A program made the translations under genes and the position numbers. From Diadema setosum (taxonomy: Eukaryota > Echinodermata > Echinoidea > Diadematoida > Diadematidae), in NCBI GenBank assembly GCA_033980235.1, contig CM067072.1, positions 28,866,059 through 28,930,058 on the forward strand: a DNA stretch of 64,000 bases. The letters are read 5' to 3'. Within the stretch, counting starts at the first letter, position 1. Each line of letters opens with the position of its first letter. The notes below the pieces were generated by a model. It was given only the letters and a program-made list of their open reading frames with translations, was not told the origin of the DNA and did no database searches. This document shows positions 51,354 through 63,732 of the stretch, piece by piece.

Positions 51354-51420
<67 letters not shown>
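51165..51420. repeat. (AGAT)n microsatellite, about 256 bp
   Basis: An AGAT array with a few interrupting variants (AGATT, AAAT). It directly abuts the AT-rich sequence read on the minus strand as CCATAATAAACCAA, so it may be the expanded tail of a retrotransposon. Confidence 0.92.
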
Positions 51421-51560
51421 TTGGTTTATTATGGTAAAACAGAAATGTTACATTAGCCCAGAGGATAAATTGGAAGCCATCGATGTATACATGCAGATAC
51501 AAAACAATATAACAATTCTGCACATTACACATAAAGAGAACCAAAGTGGGCCTTAGTGTC
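51421..51560 (-). mobile_element. Possible retrotransposon 3' end with (TATC)n tail
   Basis: Read on the minus strand, a GTAACATTTCTG block is followed by an AATAAA-like signal (CCATAATAAACCAA) that passes directly into a (TATC)n array. This matches the layout of the two better-supported LINE 3' ends in the window. There is no coding part and no second copy here, so the call is tentative. Confidence 0.35.
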
Positions 51561-52734
51561 TAAGTTAGCCATAAATATAATAATTCATTCTATTTCAATT
51601 CAAGGCACATAAAAACAAAATTGCGACTGAGAATTGAATGTCTGATATGGAATATCAAGAAAATGTATTTTGTACGTGTAAACCTGTAATACAGGTGTTG
51701 AAAATCCAGCGTGTATGGGCTACTATATATATCTGAAGAACTCTGAAAGGCTTTTAAACGGAAATTGGTCATGTGCATGACACGCTGTAATTAGATTAGG
51801 TCAGGTGCGCGATTTAACACAACATTGATGGCTGTACCATGCTTTAAAGACCTTAAAATGTCTCTGAAAGTTGACGATCAAGCATTATAGTGAAGACAGA
51901 AGACAGAGGGTCTTTCCGGGTATAGATGATGAGAATTCACTTCAGGCGATGATAAGAAAACACACCTGTACACCCAGTCTTGTGATCGCTGCACGAGAGA
52001 ATTTTACACCACACGTTCAAAGGGACGTTAATTAAAGGTCGAGGCTGAAAACCAGAAAATATATAGTTCCTTGAATTGGTGCGCATTGGATGGTAATTTA
52101 GAGTGAGTTCACAGTGATGTCATTATGCTCATATTACATTAAAAAAATACATCACTATTCTTCTAAACTATAAATATTATATCTGCATGCACACACCTTG
52201 ATATTCATAAGACGTCTATGCAACCCCTGTTACATAAATTTAAGCAATAAACAGTCAATCATCACGTCCCCACCTTAACTTCTGAGAATTACAAGGAGCA
52301 TTGCTTTTTGTCTTCAGCACATCCTTTTAGAGTTCAATCTTATTTTTCTCTATTCTTGTAGTGCTGTCTTTCATACAGTAGCATTGCACTTTTTGCAGCA
52401 GCATACCAGGAAAAATTTTGATGTCATTCATGAATGTAACTGGTGATTATCAAAGGGTGGGGGGCGGGGGGGTGGGTGGGAGGAAATCTGCTGTCTTTAT
52501 CTCCTAACAAATAATGCTTCAATAGTTAATGGCGGAAGTAATTAAAAATACCCCCATGCGATGTAAATCGAAACGCAATAAATGATATGTAAGGTCACAT
52601 CATGTCTAGGGTACATGAGTAATCAGGTAATAATTCAACTGTATAACAATTATACAAGTATCTTTAAAATGAAACATAGGGAATTGAAAGGCAGAAACCC
52701 CGGGCCACCGGACCACCGTTAGTGTCGAGCCCTG
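51561..52734. other. Noncoding stretch, nothing recognised
   Basis: No supported gene or element; a G-rich run lies near 52457-52482. Confidence 0.5.
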
Positions 52735-52890
<156 letters not shown>

Positions 52891-53460
52891 ATTGGAATAA
52901 AAGTGATTGTATTTGGAAATAATTCTTTAATTGGGGGGGGGGGGGGGGGGGGGTCGGTGAAATGGTAATAGTGAGAGATATCAACATAATTGTCCAGGGA
53001 TGACTGCTACAGAGGAGTGCGGATGAAGGTTCTATTCGCAAGCTCTATTATATAAGGGCCTGATCGTGCCTACTTTCGTGTCTAATAGACATGAAGTACC
53101 CTTTTTTTTCAAAAAAAAAAAAATACGTAAAAAAATACGTAACAACGATGCCGTTCTTTTTTTTTCTTTTTTTTTTTCAATCCAGCGTGAGGCAGATCCT
53201 TTTGGTACATTTGCATTAAGAGACACAATTTTAATAGGAAAGACATCATAGCATGATATTGAGTTTGTTTATGTTTAACCCTGTCCATAGATTTATGTGT
53301 AAAATTTGTGCATATTTGATTCATTAGCACAGAAAGGGCTAATAGATGGAAATAAAGTAGGCCTGTAATTGAATTGAAGTACCCTCGCGTGTCTGAAACT
53401 CATTATCTCGGAAGTCTTCAAGGTTTTCAATACCCTGAAAATTTATTGAACGAAACGCTC
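52891..53460. other. Noncoding stretch with homopolymers
   Basis: Contains G, T and A runs; facing A-rich and T-rich runs near 53100-53178 make small imperfect inverted repeats. No gene seen. Confidence 0.5.
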
Positions 53461-53464
53461 TTAA

Positions 53465-53816
53465 AGGCGTAATTTACCATTTGCAGATGAAACAAAAACC
53501 CAGCATTAATGCTTATAATAGTTCAAAGTGAGTTTTGGATTGAAACAACCAATTTAAAAATTTGAATCCGTAAAATCGAAGTATTGTTAAATATTCAAAA
53601 TGTGAACAAAAGTTATAATAAAAATGTTTTCAGACTAAACCGTCTACAGTTACGGTGTCATGAGAAAAATACTGATATCTCCTTATATTTTAGGCTTTGC
53701 TGCAAAAAATGTTATGTAATAAGATGTTTTGTGACACAACAGACCTCCGCATATGCATCAAATGTGATATCATGAACATTTCTTTTAATCACCGTTCCCA
53801 AAGGTAAACAAAACCT
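53465..53816 (+). mobile_element. TTAA-target MITE, third locus
   Basis: A 352-bp member of the 14476-14834 family, bracketed by TTAA at 53461-53464 and 53817-53820. It is outside the duplicated block, so the family is dispersed. It shares the same first bases (AGGCGTAATTTACCATTTGC) and internal blocks. Confidence 0.9.
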
Positions 53817-53820
53817 TTAA

Positions 53821-54829
53821 TAATTAAAACAATGATAATTATTGCCTAATAATGCCTTACTTGCATTTCCCATCACCATAGATTAATCTTTACTTTATAG
53901 ATTATCACACGGAGACGAATAGAAATTCAGTTAAACTACCGAATAAACTGCAGTTAAAAACCTGCATTTTCTTTCTTTCTTTCTTTTTGAAGGAGTGTTT
54001 ACTTTACGTTATCATTTTTATCTGTTGGTCAACACTATCTTATTTTTCTATTCATTTAATTATTAATAAACAAGAATGAAACAACACTAACTCCATTTTT
54101 CACTTTCGATTTCAGTTACAGTTTTATTTTCAGTTTGTTTACTTGAATTCATTATTTGCATCTGTCTATATATTTATCTGTCGGTATGTCTCCCTCTTTG
54201 TCTATTCATTCAAAAAGTTGTAGTCAATAATGAAACCATACCAAGTTTGTCAGCTAGTTCCTCAAAATGCGGTGCAAGGGTTATCATGTTTTTGCATTGT
54301 TTGTTTCTAAGACCCATGCACATGATATTTCCATAATGATGATAATAGGGGGAAAAAAGGAGATAAAAATGATCCTCGCGTCACTGCTCTGCTGAGCAGA
54401 ATATATTGAGAAATTCCTCCGGGCCCACCACCTTTAAAATTTTATTGTTTTCTTCTTCTATTGTTGAAACAGCGGAAACGGTGGAATTAAAGAGAAACAT
54501 AAAAAACGTCATTTCCTTTCTTTCACGTCTCATCGCGTATGTAACAGCTGCGCTGTGCAATGTGAATATAAAGACGGAAAAAAAAAAATCAATCGAACTG
54601 TGCCGTGTGTGTTGCAGCCCGCACAATGTCTCTTGGCGCATACTGCACAATTTCCCCGAAATGCAATTTCCGTCTGTGTTTGTTTCGTTGTTGTTTTTTT
54701 CTCTCTTTTTTTTTGCAAATGTTTGCTGGTATGAACACATGTGACAAAACAGCTGATATTTTTCTTTCTTTCTCTCCCTCTCTGTCCCTCTTTTTTTTTT
54801 CTCTCTGTGCATGTCTACCGGTATTTGTT

Positions 54830-54831
<2 letters not shown>
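53821..54831. other. Noncoding stretch, nothing recognised
   Basis: AT-rich DNA with short T and A runs. A 151-codon minus ORF (54381-54836) and overlapping plus ORFs have no recognisable domain, lie antisense to one another and run into a microsatellite, so no gene is called. Confidence 0.45.
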
Positions 54832-54912
<81 letters not shown>

Positions 54913-54913
54913 C

Positions 54914-54951
<38 letters not shown>
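54832..54951. repeat. (TCAA)n followed by (TATC)n
   Basis: About 80 bp of TCAA repeats pass directly into about 37 bp of TATC repeats, immediately beside the tail of a minus-strand LINE 3' end. Confidence 0.92.
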
Positions 54952-54953
<2 letters not shown>

Positions 54954-54980
54954 TTACCTATATATTTATCTATTTATCTT

Positions 54981-55145
54981 TTCAATTCAATTCAATTCAA
55001 ACGTTATTTAATTTTTCGAAAAGAAAAATTAATAAACTTCACTTTCTTTGGTAACAGATAATAAGGTTGCATAATCAAAACAAAGTAAATTGAGAAGAAT
55101 ATAATTGTGGAACCTTGGAGTAACAAATACGTTGTCATGAAAATT
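54981..55145 (-). mobile_element. Retrotransposon 3' end, family of 46225-46575
   Basis: The reverse complement matches the terminal ~165 bp of the plus-strand fragment at 46395-46575, including ACTCCAAGGTTCCACAATTA (TACCCC in place of TACTCC there), the GTTACCAAAGAAAGTGAA block and the (TTGAA)n tail. It is 5'-truncated before reaching the hairpin. Two such copies in 64 kb indicate an abundant family. Confidence 0.85.
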
Positions 55146-55199
55146 ATCTACTATTACATCTCTGTATGTCTATCAATCCATCAATCTATTTATTCATTT

Positions 55200-55225
55200 A
55201 TCATCTATCTATCTATCTACCTATA

Positions 55226-55257
<32 letters not shown>

Positions 55258-55258
55258 A

Positions 55259-55290
<32 letters not shown>

Positions 55291-55384
55291 GTATGTCTAT
55301 TAATCCATCAGTCTATACTTTTTATTTATCATCTATCTGTATACCTATCTATCAATATATATATATATCTATCTACGTTGTATG

Positions 55385-55441
<57 letters not shown>

Positions 55442-55500
55442 GTATATATCTATCTGTTTATCTATCTATTTATGTACCTATCTACCAAGTCTATCTACAT
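55200..55500. repeat. (TATC)n microsatellite, interrupted
   Basis: Several TATC arrays separated by short, partly duplicated spacers (for example TGTATGTCTAT with ATCCATCA occurs twice). Overlapping ORFs encode only Ser-Ile-Tyr-Leu periodic peptides. Confidence 0.9.
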
Positions 55501-55606
55501 AGATATTGACTCTTCTGAAATCTAAATATGCCTCCTTTCCCGTCTCTTCTTCTTCCTGTTTCACTCCCTTCGCCTCCCGATCTAGGGTGGGTTTTTTTTT
55601 TTTTAG

Positions 55607-55815
55607 GTGACACAAAATTTGCTCCGGCGACATATTGCTCCTGTCATATTTTCTCCTTGGACTTAGGGTTATAGGATAAGGGTTGTGATGGAGTTTTAGG
55701 TTTAGTTTGATGTGAGGATTAGGATTAGGATTGGGATTATGTTTGTGGGTTGGCTTAGCGTGCAGATATTTCATGGGAGCAATAATGTCGCAGGAGCAAA
55801 TGTCATGGAAACGCC
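55607..55815. mobile_element. TIR element with TTGCTCC ends and GGATTA interior
   Basis: Imperfect inverted ends (GTGACA...TTTGCTCCGGCGACATATTG on the left, TGACATTTGCTCCTGCGACA read from the right) enclose AGGGTTATAGGATAAGGGTT and GGATTAGGATTAGG motifs. Poly-T runs lie immediately outside both ends. The interior resembles degenerate telomere-type repeats, but too loosely to be telomeric. Confidence 0.6.
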
Positions 55816-57117
55816 TTTTTTTTTTTTTTTTTTAAGCACACCAAAATCAAACCGAAATGAAAACAGCGGTAATAAAGCTTGAAACACAAACTGATCTGAC
55901 GGATAAATAAACAAACAAACACCTTTCATCAAAGGTGGCTGGTTGGTCGTCACCTAAGTGTCAAATTATCGATAGTTTTTGTGACCTTGTCTGGCTGCGA
56001 ATTCTCAATGAATAACTGTAGCGGCCACTCCCAATATTTTGCCTTCGAGAACGTCCGGTCTGAAAGGTGCACAAATCTATCCTTGCACGCAGTCCCAGCC
56101 ATAGGAATCCTTGTTGCTTCTTCTCCCTATTGTGCGTCGATCAAAAGTGCATTTCAAAAAATCTTTCCCACAATTTAATGATTTGACCAAATTTAGATTG
56201 AGGTGGACATAAATTATTCTTGAATCTAGTATTTGCAAAGAAAACCGCAAGCATGTACCCACGCACATAGAAAACGCAAGCATCTGCATACATACATATC
56301 CACACACACACACCAACAAAATGTAAAAATCAAATCAATCTTTACGGAGCTTTGTAAACATTGAACAAGGGCATACAAGTAGGTTCACACGCAAAGACCA
56401 GTCCATTCATCCATGTATACAGGGTGTCTCAAATAAAACACTTTTGAAATGGCTGCCGAATAAGAAATATATGATTCTGGGGGAAAGGTTTATATGTATG
56501 GATAGCTTATGGACTCAACTTTCATATGACACCAAAAATTTTACAAATAATTCATGCTTGAATGAGCACTGCTCACTTTTGTAGAGGGTATGAAAATTAT
56601 GCTGCGCAGGAATTAGCCTTTTAAATTTACGACAGGTGAGTAAGGATTAGGTGATGGTACATGTTGCAATTTCCACGTTACACACTCTTATCTTTTACAT
56701 CTGTGACTTGAATGAAAACCTTTGCCCCACATTGCAGTTATTTTCAGATTAGTAGAATAGCTAATTGATTTACTTAATAACCAGATGGGGATTATGTAAA
56801 TTCATTATTCAAATACATTTTGTTGAAAAAGGAATGTCACAGCTACATGGCTACTTCTTATTCAGGTTACCTATTGACCTGAAGAATAAATAGCTGACAT
56901 GATTTCATTTCATTTCATTTCATTTTTTATTTCATTTCCGGCCAAACCATATAATATGACATTGCATATACACAAAGTCAGTACAAAGTAACTTTTACAT
57001 GTCCAAATGAAATTTAAATACACGTCTTTTGTTTACATGAAACAAAAAACATATTTTGGTAGAAGAAGTACAAGGACAAAATGTGACTGAATCATAACAA
57101 AGAAAAGGTCGGAAATG

Positions 57118-57161
57118 GAGGGGATTGCTAAAAAGCCAAGCTTGTAGAATGCAGTCCCCTC
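57118..57161 (-). other. Conserved 3' UTR hairpin (LINE family B)
   Basis: An 11-bp stem with one C-A mismatch (arms GAGGGGACTGC and GCAATCCCCTC on the minus strand) encloses a 22-base loop starting ATTCTACAAGC and ending TTTTTA. Relative to 46316-46360 three stem pairs are exchanged as pairs (A-T for C-G, T-A for C-G, G-C for A-T) while the loop is nearly identical. Confidence 0.75.
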
Positions 57162-57463
57162 GGAGTCGCTTTATAATAGTAATACACGAGACATTTTAAC
57201 ATAATCCACGGGAACCAGAACACAAAACGAGTACGCACTCAAACGCACACACATATAACACAGTAACAAAGCAGCTCTCTTACATACACGTGGAAAGGAT
57301 AAAAAGGAGATAGAAAGGGACAGGAAGACAGAGGGAAGGGCGAAGGAGGAGAGTATTGGGGGTCGATGCAGGACACAGGAAGTTGTCTTCATATGAATGA
57401 TATAACATAATGGTTATGAAATAAAGTAAACAAAATAAACGCGTTAGCAGCAAGAGAAATCAG

Positions 57464-57901
57464 TTAGGAGCTTTCAGAATGCAAATCCCCAGTAATATAA
57501 GAATTAACAAGCATTTTCTTTAATTTTAAAGTAAAAGTGTTGAAACTTAGAGATTCTTTTATACTGCTGTCAAGGGAATTCCAGAGTTTAGGTCCAGCGA
57601 AGGAGAATATAGACTTTGCAAAAATTGTCCTAAACAGTGGTAAATGGAATTCATTGGTTTGTCTAGTGGGGTATGAATGTACAATTTTATTTTGGATAAA
57701 CATAGAGTCAAACACCAAAGGAAGGGAGTTATTTATTAGTTTGTACATAAACTGACCTAAATTCAAACAATATAAATCCTTAATTTTTAAAATATTATTT
57801 TGATGAAACAAGTCATTGGTATGACATCTCCACGATTCTCTACAAATGATACGAATGATGGGATATGATCTTTGACATTCTTTTTTTTTTTGGCAATCCA
57901 T
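57464..57901 (-). CDS. C-terminal tail of a CR1/Jockey-like reverse transcriptase ORF
   Basis: The translation shows the characteristic region after the RT domain of CR1/Jockey-type elements: NDLFHQNNILKIKDLYCLNL (about residues 33-52), then FMYKLINNSLP, SYPTRQTNEFHLPLFRT, GPKLWNSLDSSIKESLSFNT and a final KLKK basic stretch. The frame is open for 145 codons to a natural stop at 57464, but the first Met is arbitrary: the sequence is cut off at its 5' end. No endonuclease or catalytic RT motif is present, so it is non-functional alone. It cannot be shown to belong to the same family as the ORF at 25245-27002, because the two fragments do not overlap. Confidence 0.88.
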   Translation of the reverse strand: MDCQKKKECQRSYPIIRIICRESWRCHTNDLFHQNNILKIKDLYCLNLGQFMYKLINNSLPLVFDSMFIQNKIVHSYPTRQTNEFHLPLFRTIFAKSIFSFAGPKLWNSLDSSIKESLSFNTFTLKLKKMLVNSYITGDLHSESS

Positions 57902-58424
57902 AATTGAAAAGTCAATGTTACATAATCCCTACCTGGGTATCAAGACTAGTAAATCAATGAGATGTTCAATGTGGGGTGGAGGTTTTGTACCATCACCTCA
58001 TCCTGACTCATATGAACACACCACTGAGTCTACCAGGGAAATTTGCAATGCTACAATAAAATAAATGCAACTGGGGTTTACTCATGTATAAATGTTTGGT
58101 TTAATAAACCATAAAATTCACTCAGCAAACCCAAACTGACCGCAGTTGATCATAAATTTATCATATCAACTTCAGTTTTGTAAGTTCCAACGAACTCGTC
58201 TGTCGCAAATTTAAAAGGCGAATTCCTGCGCAGCCTAATGTTCATACCCTTTACAAAAGTGAGCAGTGCTCATTCAAGCATGAATTATTTGTAAAATTTT
58301 TGGTGTCATATGAAAGTTGAGTCCATAACCTATCCCTACATATAAACCTTTCCCCCCCAGAATCATATATTTCTTATTCGGTAGCCATTTCAAAAGTGTA
58401 TAGTTTCATTTGAGACACCCTGTA

Positions 58425-59960
58425 GAGTTAGATTGTACACAAAGGCTTCTTCCTCATCCATAATACTCACCCTCCATGAAATCAAACATTAAACGGACGC
58501 GGTCACACTCAGTAACCCTATAGCATATATCCACAGGAAATATTTCTTACAATATACTGCTTTTATGATGCGAACAAGAGTGAGTCACCACTTTTTCATC
58601 TTAAGCATGGTGATCATTCAGCTGAGCACTATAATCATATTTCAAATCTGAATAAACTGCCGTGGTCTTGCTTTTGACAGTAAATCCCTATAGCACAGTT
58701 AGCTGTTGTATGGAACTCGGTTGTTGCCTTTTCTTACGAGCTTCAATTGAATTCGATGATTGTTAAAGAAAGATTTTGAAAGGTATACATCTCTTTTTTT
58801 TCTGGTAATCGCGTTTCTGGTTTTTCAGAGGAAAAAGCTTTCGTCTTGTAATATCACGTCATTCTTTAGGCAACTCTCCGCTTATGATCACTATATTGGA
58901 TGCCTATGATATGTATTCATCGTTATTCAAGTCTGAACTTTGAGTCCGAAAGGGAAATTCTGGACCAGCCACGGTTTGACTGAGAAGAAAGAGTAAGATG
59001 TTTTCTAAAACAACAGTGAAAATTTGATCGAAATCGGTTAGAAATTAGGGAAGTTATTAAATTGTGACGTTTTGCTACTTTTCACCAAACAGTTCTTGAA
59101 TAATCAATATAAATATACAAATCTAACGTGAGTTGATGTGGTGCCACAGCCTCATAACTTGCTATATCATCAGTATTATGAAATATTGAAATTTCCTCTT
59201 CTTTGTTCAAACGCAATTATACTCCATAATTGCAGTTTCATATCAAAATATATCTGACTCAGTGATCATCCATTTGAAGTATTCAGCTAGAGACACCAGT
59301 ATGATTTACGCTTTTAAAACAGAAACATCTAGTTTTCATCAGTAGTTGAGATTTTTCGTTTGTACACTAGCAATGGAAATTATTGTCAGGCGATGATGTA
59401 AATACCAGCATCAGCCCACACATTTTGCACATTCTGCAAAATTAACGAATCTTTCAGATTTAACAATTCCTTACCTCTAATCCGATTTTGGTCAAATTTT
59501 CACTGTCGTGCTTGTAAAATTTTACTCTTATCTTCAAATTCACTTTTAAATGGTCTGGAATTCCACGTTAACGCATCTCGTGGGAATCATATTCAGCGTG
59601 CTCTCTCGTCTTTAATAATTAGAACATGGCGGATTTGCGGTTTGGAGATGACGTCACAAAGCAAGCAATAGCACACGTTTTGTGAAGTAGCCAGGTGTTC
59701 TATTTCCGAGTAATAGATAAATAATGAGATAGGCAAATAAAAAAAGATTTGATATAAATGGATCACCCAACGTGCCAAATGTAGGCAAACAATCAGCCAG
59801 AACGGTTGAGGAGTTCACGCGTAAACCGTGCGATGAAAATGATTACTGCAAGATGAATAGCATCCGAAAACATTCTTGCTCCTTTAAGTTTGTTTGTGTG
59901 TATGTGTGTGTGTCTTTATTGACATAATGATACATTATGATATGAACAAATTACGTATAT

Positions 59961-60003
<43 letters not shown>

Positions 60004-61172
60004 CACACACATAAACACAGACACAACGTGCTTTTCTATATAAATAGCGGGAGGAGACATAGCGATCACAATTATACACTTATGATTAGACAGGTTTATC
60101 AATAAAGTCGCCTAAGTTGTTGCCCTTGCTCTACTTAAAACACCTGCAGTCGTGCAGGTTTGTGCAGTTCCATTTCGGACGGGCTTGTGCTGGTAGGGAT
60201 TACATGGCGCCGTAGTGGACACACGCGCACAGAATGTTTGAGGTGCTTCTGTTCGAGCGATGGTAGGCATTTTACATCAGCGGTGGATTCATCCCATACA
60301 CGCACTGAATGGAAGGGAAGAAAGAACTATGTGTTAGTATCACTGTAATGCAGCTTTAGATCCGCGACGTTAATCCCATGACGCGGCTATATAAGGCCCC
60401 CTTAAAATAAAAAATAATGATAAAATGATCATTAAAAAAAAAAAAACAAACAAAAAAAAAAAACGAAACAAAACAAAACTTCGCGTCGTCCAACCCTGGA
60501 GGAGGCGCGTCATGGCATTAGCAGATCTAAAGCTGCCTATTATGGAATGAATACAACTTGAGATGGTCATTACACCGACGGACCAGCAACATTTTTTTTG
60601 TTCTTTAAAAAAGGTTCAAAAAACTTTCATACACGGTCATTTTAAGAGCATGGTATTTGTTACATGTCAAATGGAAAAATATCCACAATACTTTGACGTC
60701 AGCAAGAATCATTGGATCCTAAAGATGAAAGATGATAGTAGTGGAAATAAAACGGCACAAGCCAACCAGGGGTCCATCCAAATTATAATTACCAAATAAG
60801 GACCTTTGAGAAAAGGTTTATGAAGTTACTGAGAAAATTACGCAACATGCTCAGAGTCATCCTAAGGGTGGCGGAGTCAGATGATGTATGTTGCGCAATG
60901 CCCATATGACAGTATACACTCGAGAGTATACTCCTTTGACGTCAGGTTGATGACCTAGTTTTGAATTTTGTGTGACAATGTGCGGGCCTTTAAGTACGCT
61001 CATCACAGTCTCTCCACAAACAAACATCATAGGGAAGATGATGATGATTATCTTTATAGTTCTATATAAGTATGGTCTATGTCCTTTGTGATGATAGACA
61101 AGGCGAACATACATAATCACTCCTAGCTGATACATACACCGATATATGCAAATGCACGGACACAATAATCAG

Positions 61173-61217
<45 letters not shown>

Positions 61218-63732
61218 CAGGCAAGTACATCAAGATTACGAATGTATAATATTAAACTTAGCAAAACAGAAGCTATTACAAACATCAGAAAATAAAATAA
61301 AGATAAAAACAAAAGGAATGAAAGACATACTTATAATCATGATAATTCTCTTCATACACATCATACACATTCTCTGTCTGTCTTATACTCCACGCTATAG
61401 ACTCAAAACGTCATGAATTACCTATCAGACGTCATCAAAGTGCAAGACAAGTGTGCTGACGTCAGCATTTTGTGCTGGTAAGCATTCCGCACCCTGCAGC
61501 TGTGACTAGACTAGCTGATGTCTATTCATGCTGCAGCGAGTGGTAGCGAATCGCCACTTCTGTTAGACACAACACACAGCACACACGCATGTGCACACTG
61601 CGTATAGGGTTTGCTCAGTGAAATACAGTGAATCTGCGCGGAAGGCGTAATTCAAACATTAGATATTTCCACAGATTAAGGTGGGCGCAAATTGGCAGCG
61701 ACAGGGCATATCATATTTTTCGTTAAGATTAAAGACTACAGTGGACGCAAATTGCCAGCGGCAATGTATATCATATTAGTATTTTTTTCTTCATTATCTA
61801 GCATTGCATATCAGATAATGTACAGACAAAACTGTAGTACCTTCTCTGCATTGACTAGTTTACACAGGTTATGTTTTGTTTACAGAAGGGTAGAATAACT
61901 TGGTAAAGGTAAAGAAACACGAGCCAGCTGCGTTTATTGTCGTTTCTGACGTAAAAAGAAAAGAAACGATGACAACAGCAACAACCGAAAAAGGCATTCC
62001 TTCCTTGCAACCACGGCAATTAATAACCTACTGTACACACGTTGATTCCTTCTTGTCCCTTGATATAGTTAGGGAAACACGATTATCAAAGGTCAAATGC
62101 AATAAGTTTTCATATCACAAGGTTCTATGCATTTTTCATATACTGTAGTTCACACGTCATTCCTTTACACATTGCGATACTTCCATCATGCGTTGTGACA
62201 TCTTTAACTCTAAAACTTTAACTTACTGAGCTATCAACCATGATGGCGGCATACTTTATCACGCAGCGTGAGTGCACGTGTGATGCAGATAAATTATATG
62301 CTTCTTATAGCTGCTCCTTTTATTAATGCTGTTTTTTTTTTGACAACAACAAAGTTACACATGTTCTTTTAATTCCATCGAGGGGTATGAGAAATTCACG
62401 GAGTACCATCTTACGTCAATATTACAGTACTGTCTTGTGTGTTGTTTCATTCCATCAATGATCAACGTGCGTAAAAACGGTTGATATCATCGCTCACGCC
62501 CATTTTATTTTTTTTAAAGTGCGATTACTTCTAGCATCAACAACTTGAGGGTCTGTACAACATCAAACATTTGTATTTCAGTATATGCATTTATTGATGT
62601 AATTCTAAGCTAACGATAACATTTCCATCACCATAGCAACGATAACGTCCATTCAAAATGCGATTAGGCAGACGAAATAGCTTCCGCTTCACGTCACAAA
62701 TGCACATTCCTCAACACGGCCCATCGATCTTCATAAAGATGGATGGCGTTATGATCCATTATCGCGACTCTAAAAAGCTTCCACCTGTCCTTCGGCGAAT
62801 GCGCGAGTGGGAGTATGTTGGCACTCTGCCATGCATGTTAATACAGAGCTCTATGGGCAGTCCGTGCGCTTCACATTGAAGTGCAAAAAGCGCGTTCCAC
62901 ATCTAAGTGCGAAAGTGCGACGTAAGTAAAGTTGGACGCTTGATTAAGATTGCAGCCGATTATTCATGCGTGCAGATGTCAACAAACAAACATGCATATC
63001 TGTTTCATGCGTCATACAAGATAAGCGGGGGGGGGGGGGGGGCAAAACAAAACACACGCACTAAAACAAGAGCATAAATCAAAAAGCGTTTATTCGCAAT
63101 GTCAACATCCGTAGATTTTTAGACATCAGAGTGGTTTGAATGGTTTACTCTCCTCTTTGAATCATTTTTAAGGAGTTTGAAATTTGGTGTAATTTCACCA
63201 GTTTGCGCCATGCTCTCTGTATTCCTCTCTGTGCCTTCTTACACTATAGTGCATAGTTATAATGTTTTGGTATAATGACTTTTTCTGTCAATTTCTTCTC
63301 TCTGTGATTCTCCCGCCTAATTCTTCTCTGCCCAATCTCACTCTGTCGCACACACACACACACACATACTGTCATTTAGTGCCCATATTACACCCGAACC
63401 TTCGCTTTGTTCACATCACATCATACGCACATGCCACTACCAGTATACTATCAAATAAAATATCTCCGAGATGTCACGTGTTTTTGTTGTACGCCAACAT
63501 AACCCGACGTCACCAAAGTGGAACGTATACCGATGACCTTTTCCCTGTCCATGTCGCGAGATGTCCTGACGTCATCAATTACAGTTACGTCATGGTCCTT
63601 CTCCCCGTCCCCAACCCTTGCTGCTGGTATCTAAAGTGGCGTTTCTTATGGCGCCTCGAATATGCCAACACACAACATTTATTATCATCATTTTGGCGCC
63701 TTAGCTGCATAGCACCATTAATCTTGTAGATA
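58425..63732. other. Noncoding stretch with microsatellites
   Basis: About 5.3 kb without a supported gene. It contains CA arrays (about 59964-60011), A-rich runs near 60434-60475, a near-perfect palindrome near 60912-60933 (AGTATACA and its partner around CTCGAG), a TA array (61167-61215), a G-run near 63028-63043 and a short CA tract near 63348-63367. The 155-codon plus ORF at 63262-63729 has no recognisable domain. Confidence 0.5.

Larger units (their letters stand above)
56902..57905 (-). mobile_element. 5'-truncated non-LTR retrotransposon with (GAAAT)n tail
   Basis: The fragment consists of the C-terminal coding tail (57464-57901), a 3' UTR of about 560 bp containing a hairpin at 57118-57161, and a terminal AATAAAAAATGAAATGAAAT-type microsatellite ending at about 56902. 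The 5' truncation at about 57905 is typical of target-primed reverse transcription. It is nested inside the foldback element. A target duplication could not be resolved by eye. Confidence 0.85.
56420..58422. mobile_element. Foldback TIR element (TA target) interrupted by a LINE
   Basis: The ends CAGGGTGTCTCAAAT and its complement are flanked by TA (56418-56419 and 58423-58424), a mariner-like signature. Inverted similarity extends well inwards: about 225 bp at the ends, then TGAGTAAGGATTAGGTGATG against its partner near 57990, then ATTGATTTACT and GGGATTATGTAA against partners near 57915-57955. The original element was thus about 1 kb and almost wholly palindromic. A 1.0-kb retrotransposon fragment (56902-57905) sits near its centre, and about 175 bp near 58014-58190 is unpaired. 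Confidence 0.85.

Noticed and set aside
55655..55745. Telomere-like GGATTAGG/AGGGTTA motifs
   Set aside because: Too degenerate and short, and enclosed by inverted repeats of a small transposon, so not telomeric.
60912..60933. Near-palindrome around CTCGAG as a regulatory site
   Set aside because: One broken pair, no repeats elsewhere and no flanking duplication; unsupported as an operator or mobile end.
63262..63729. 155-codon plus ORF near the window end
   Set aside because: Contains a CA-repeat-encoded Thr-His run, no recognisable motif and no splice evidence.
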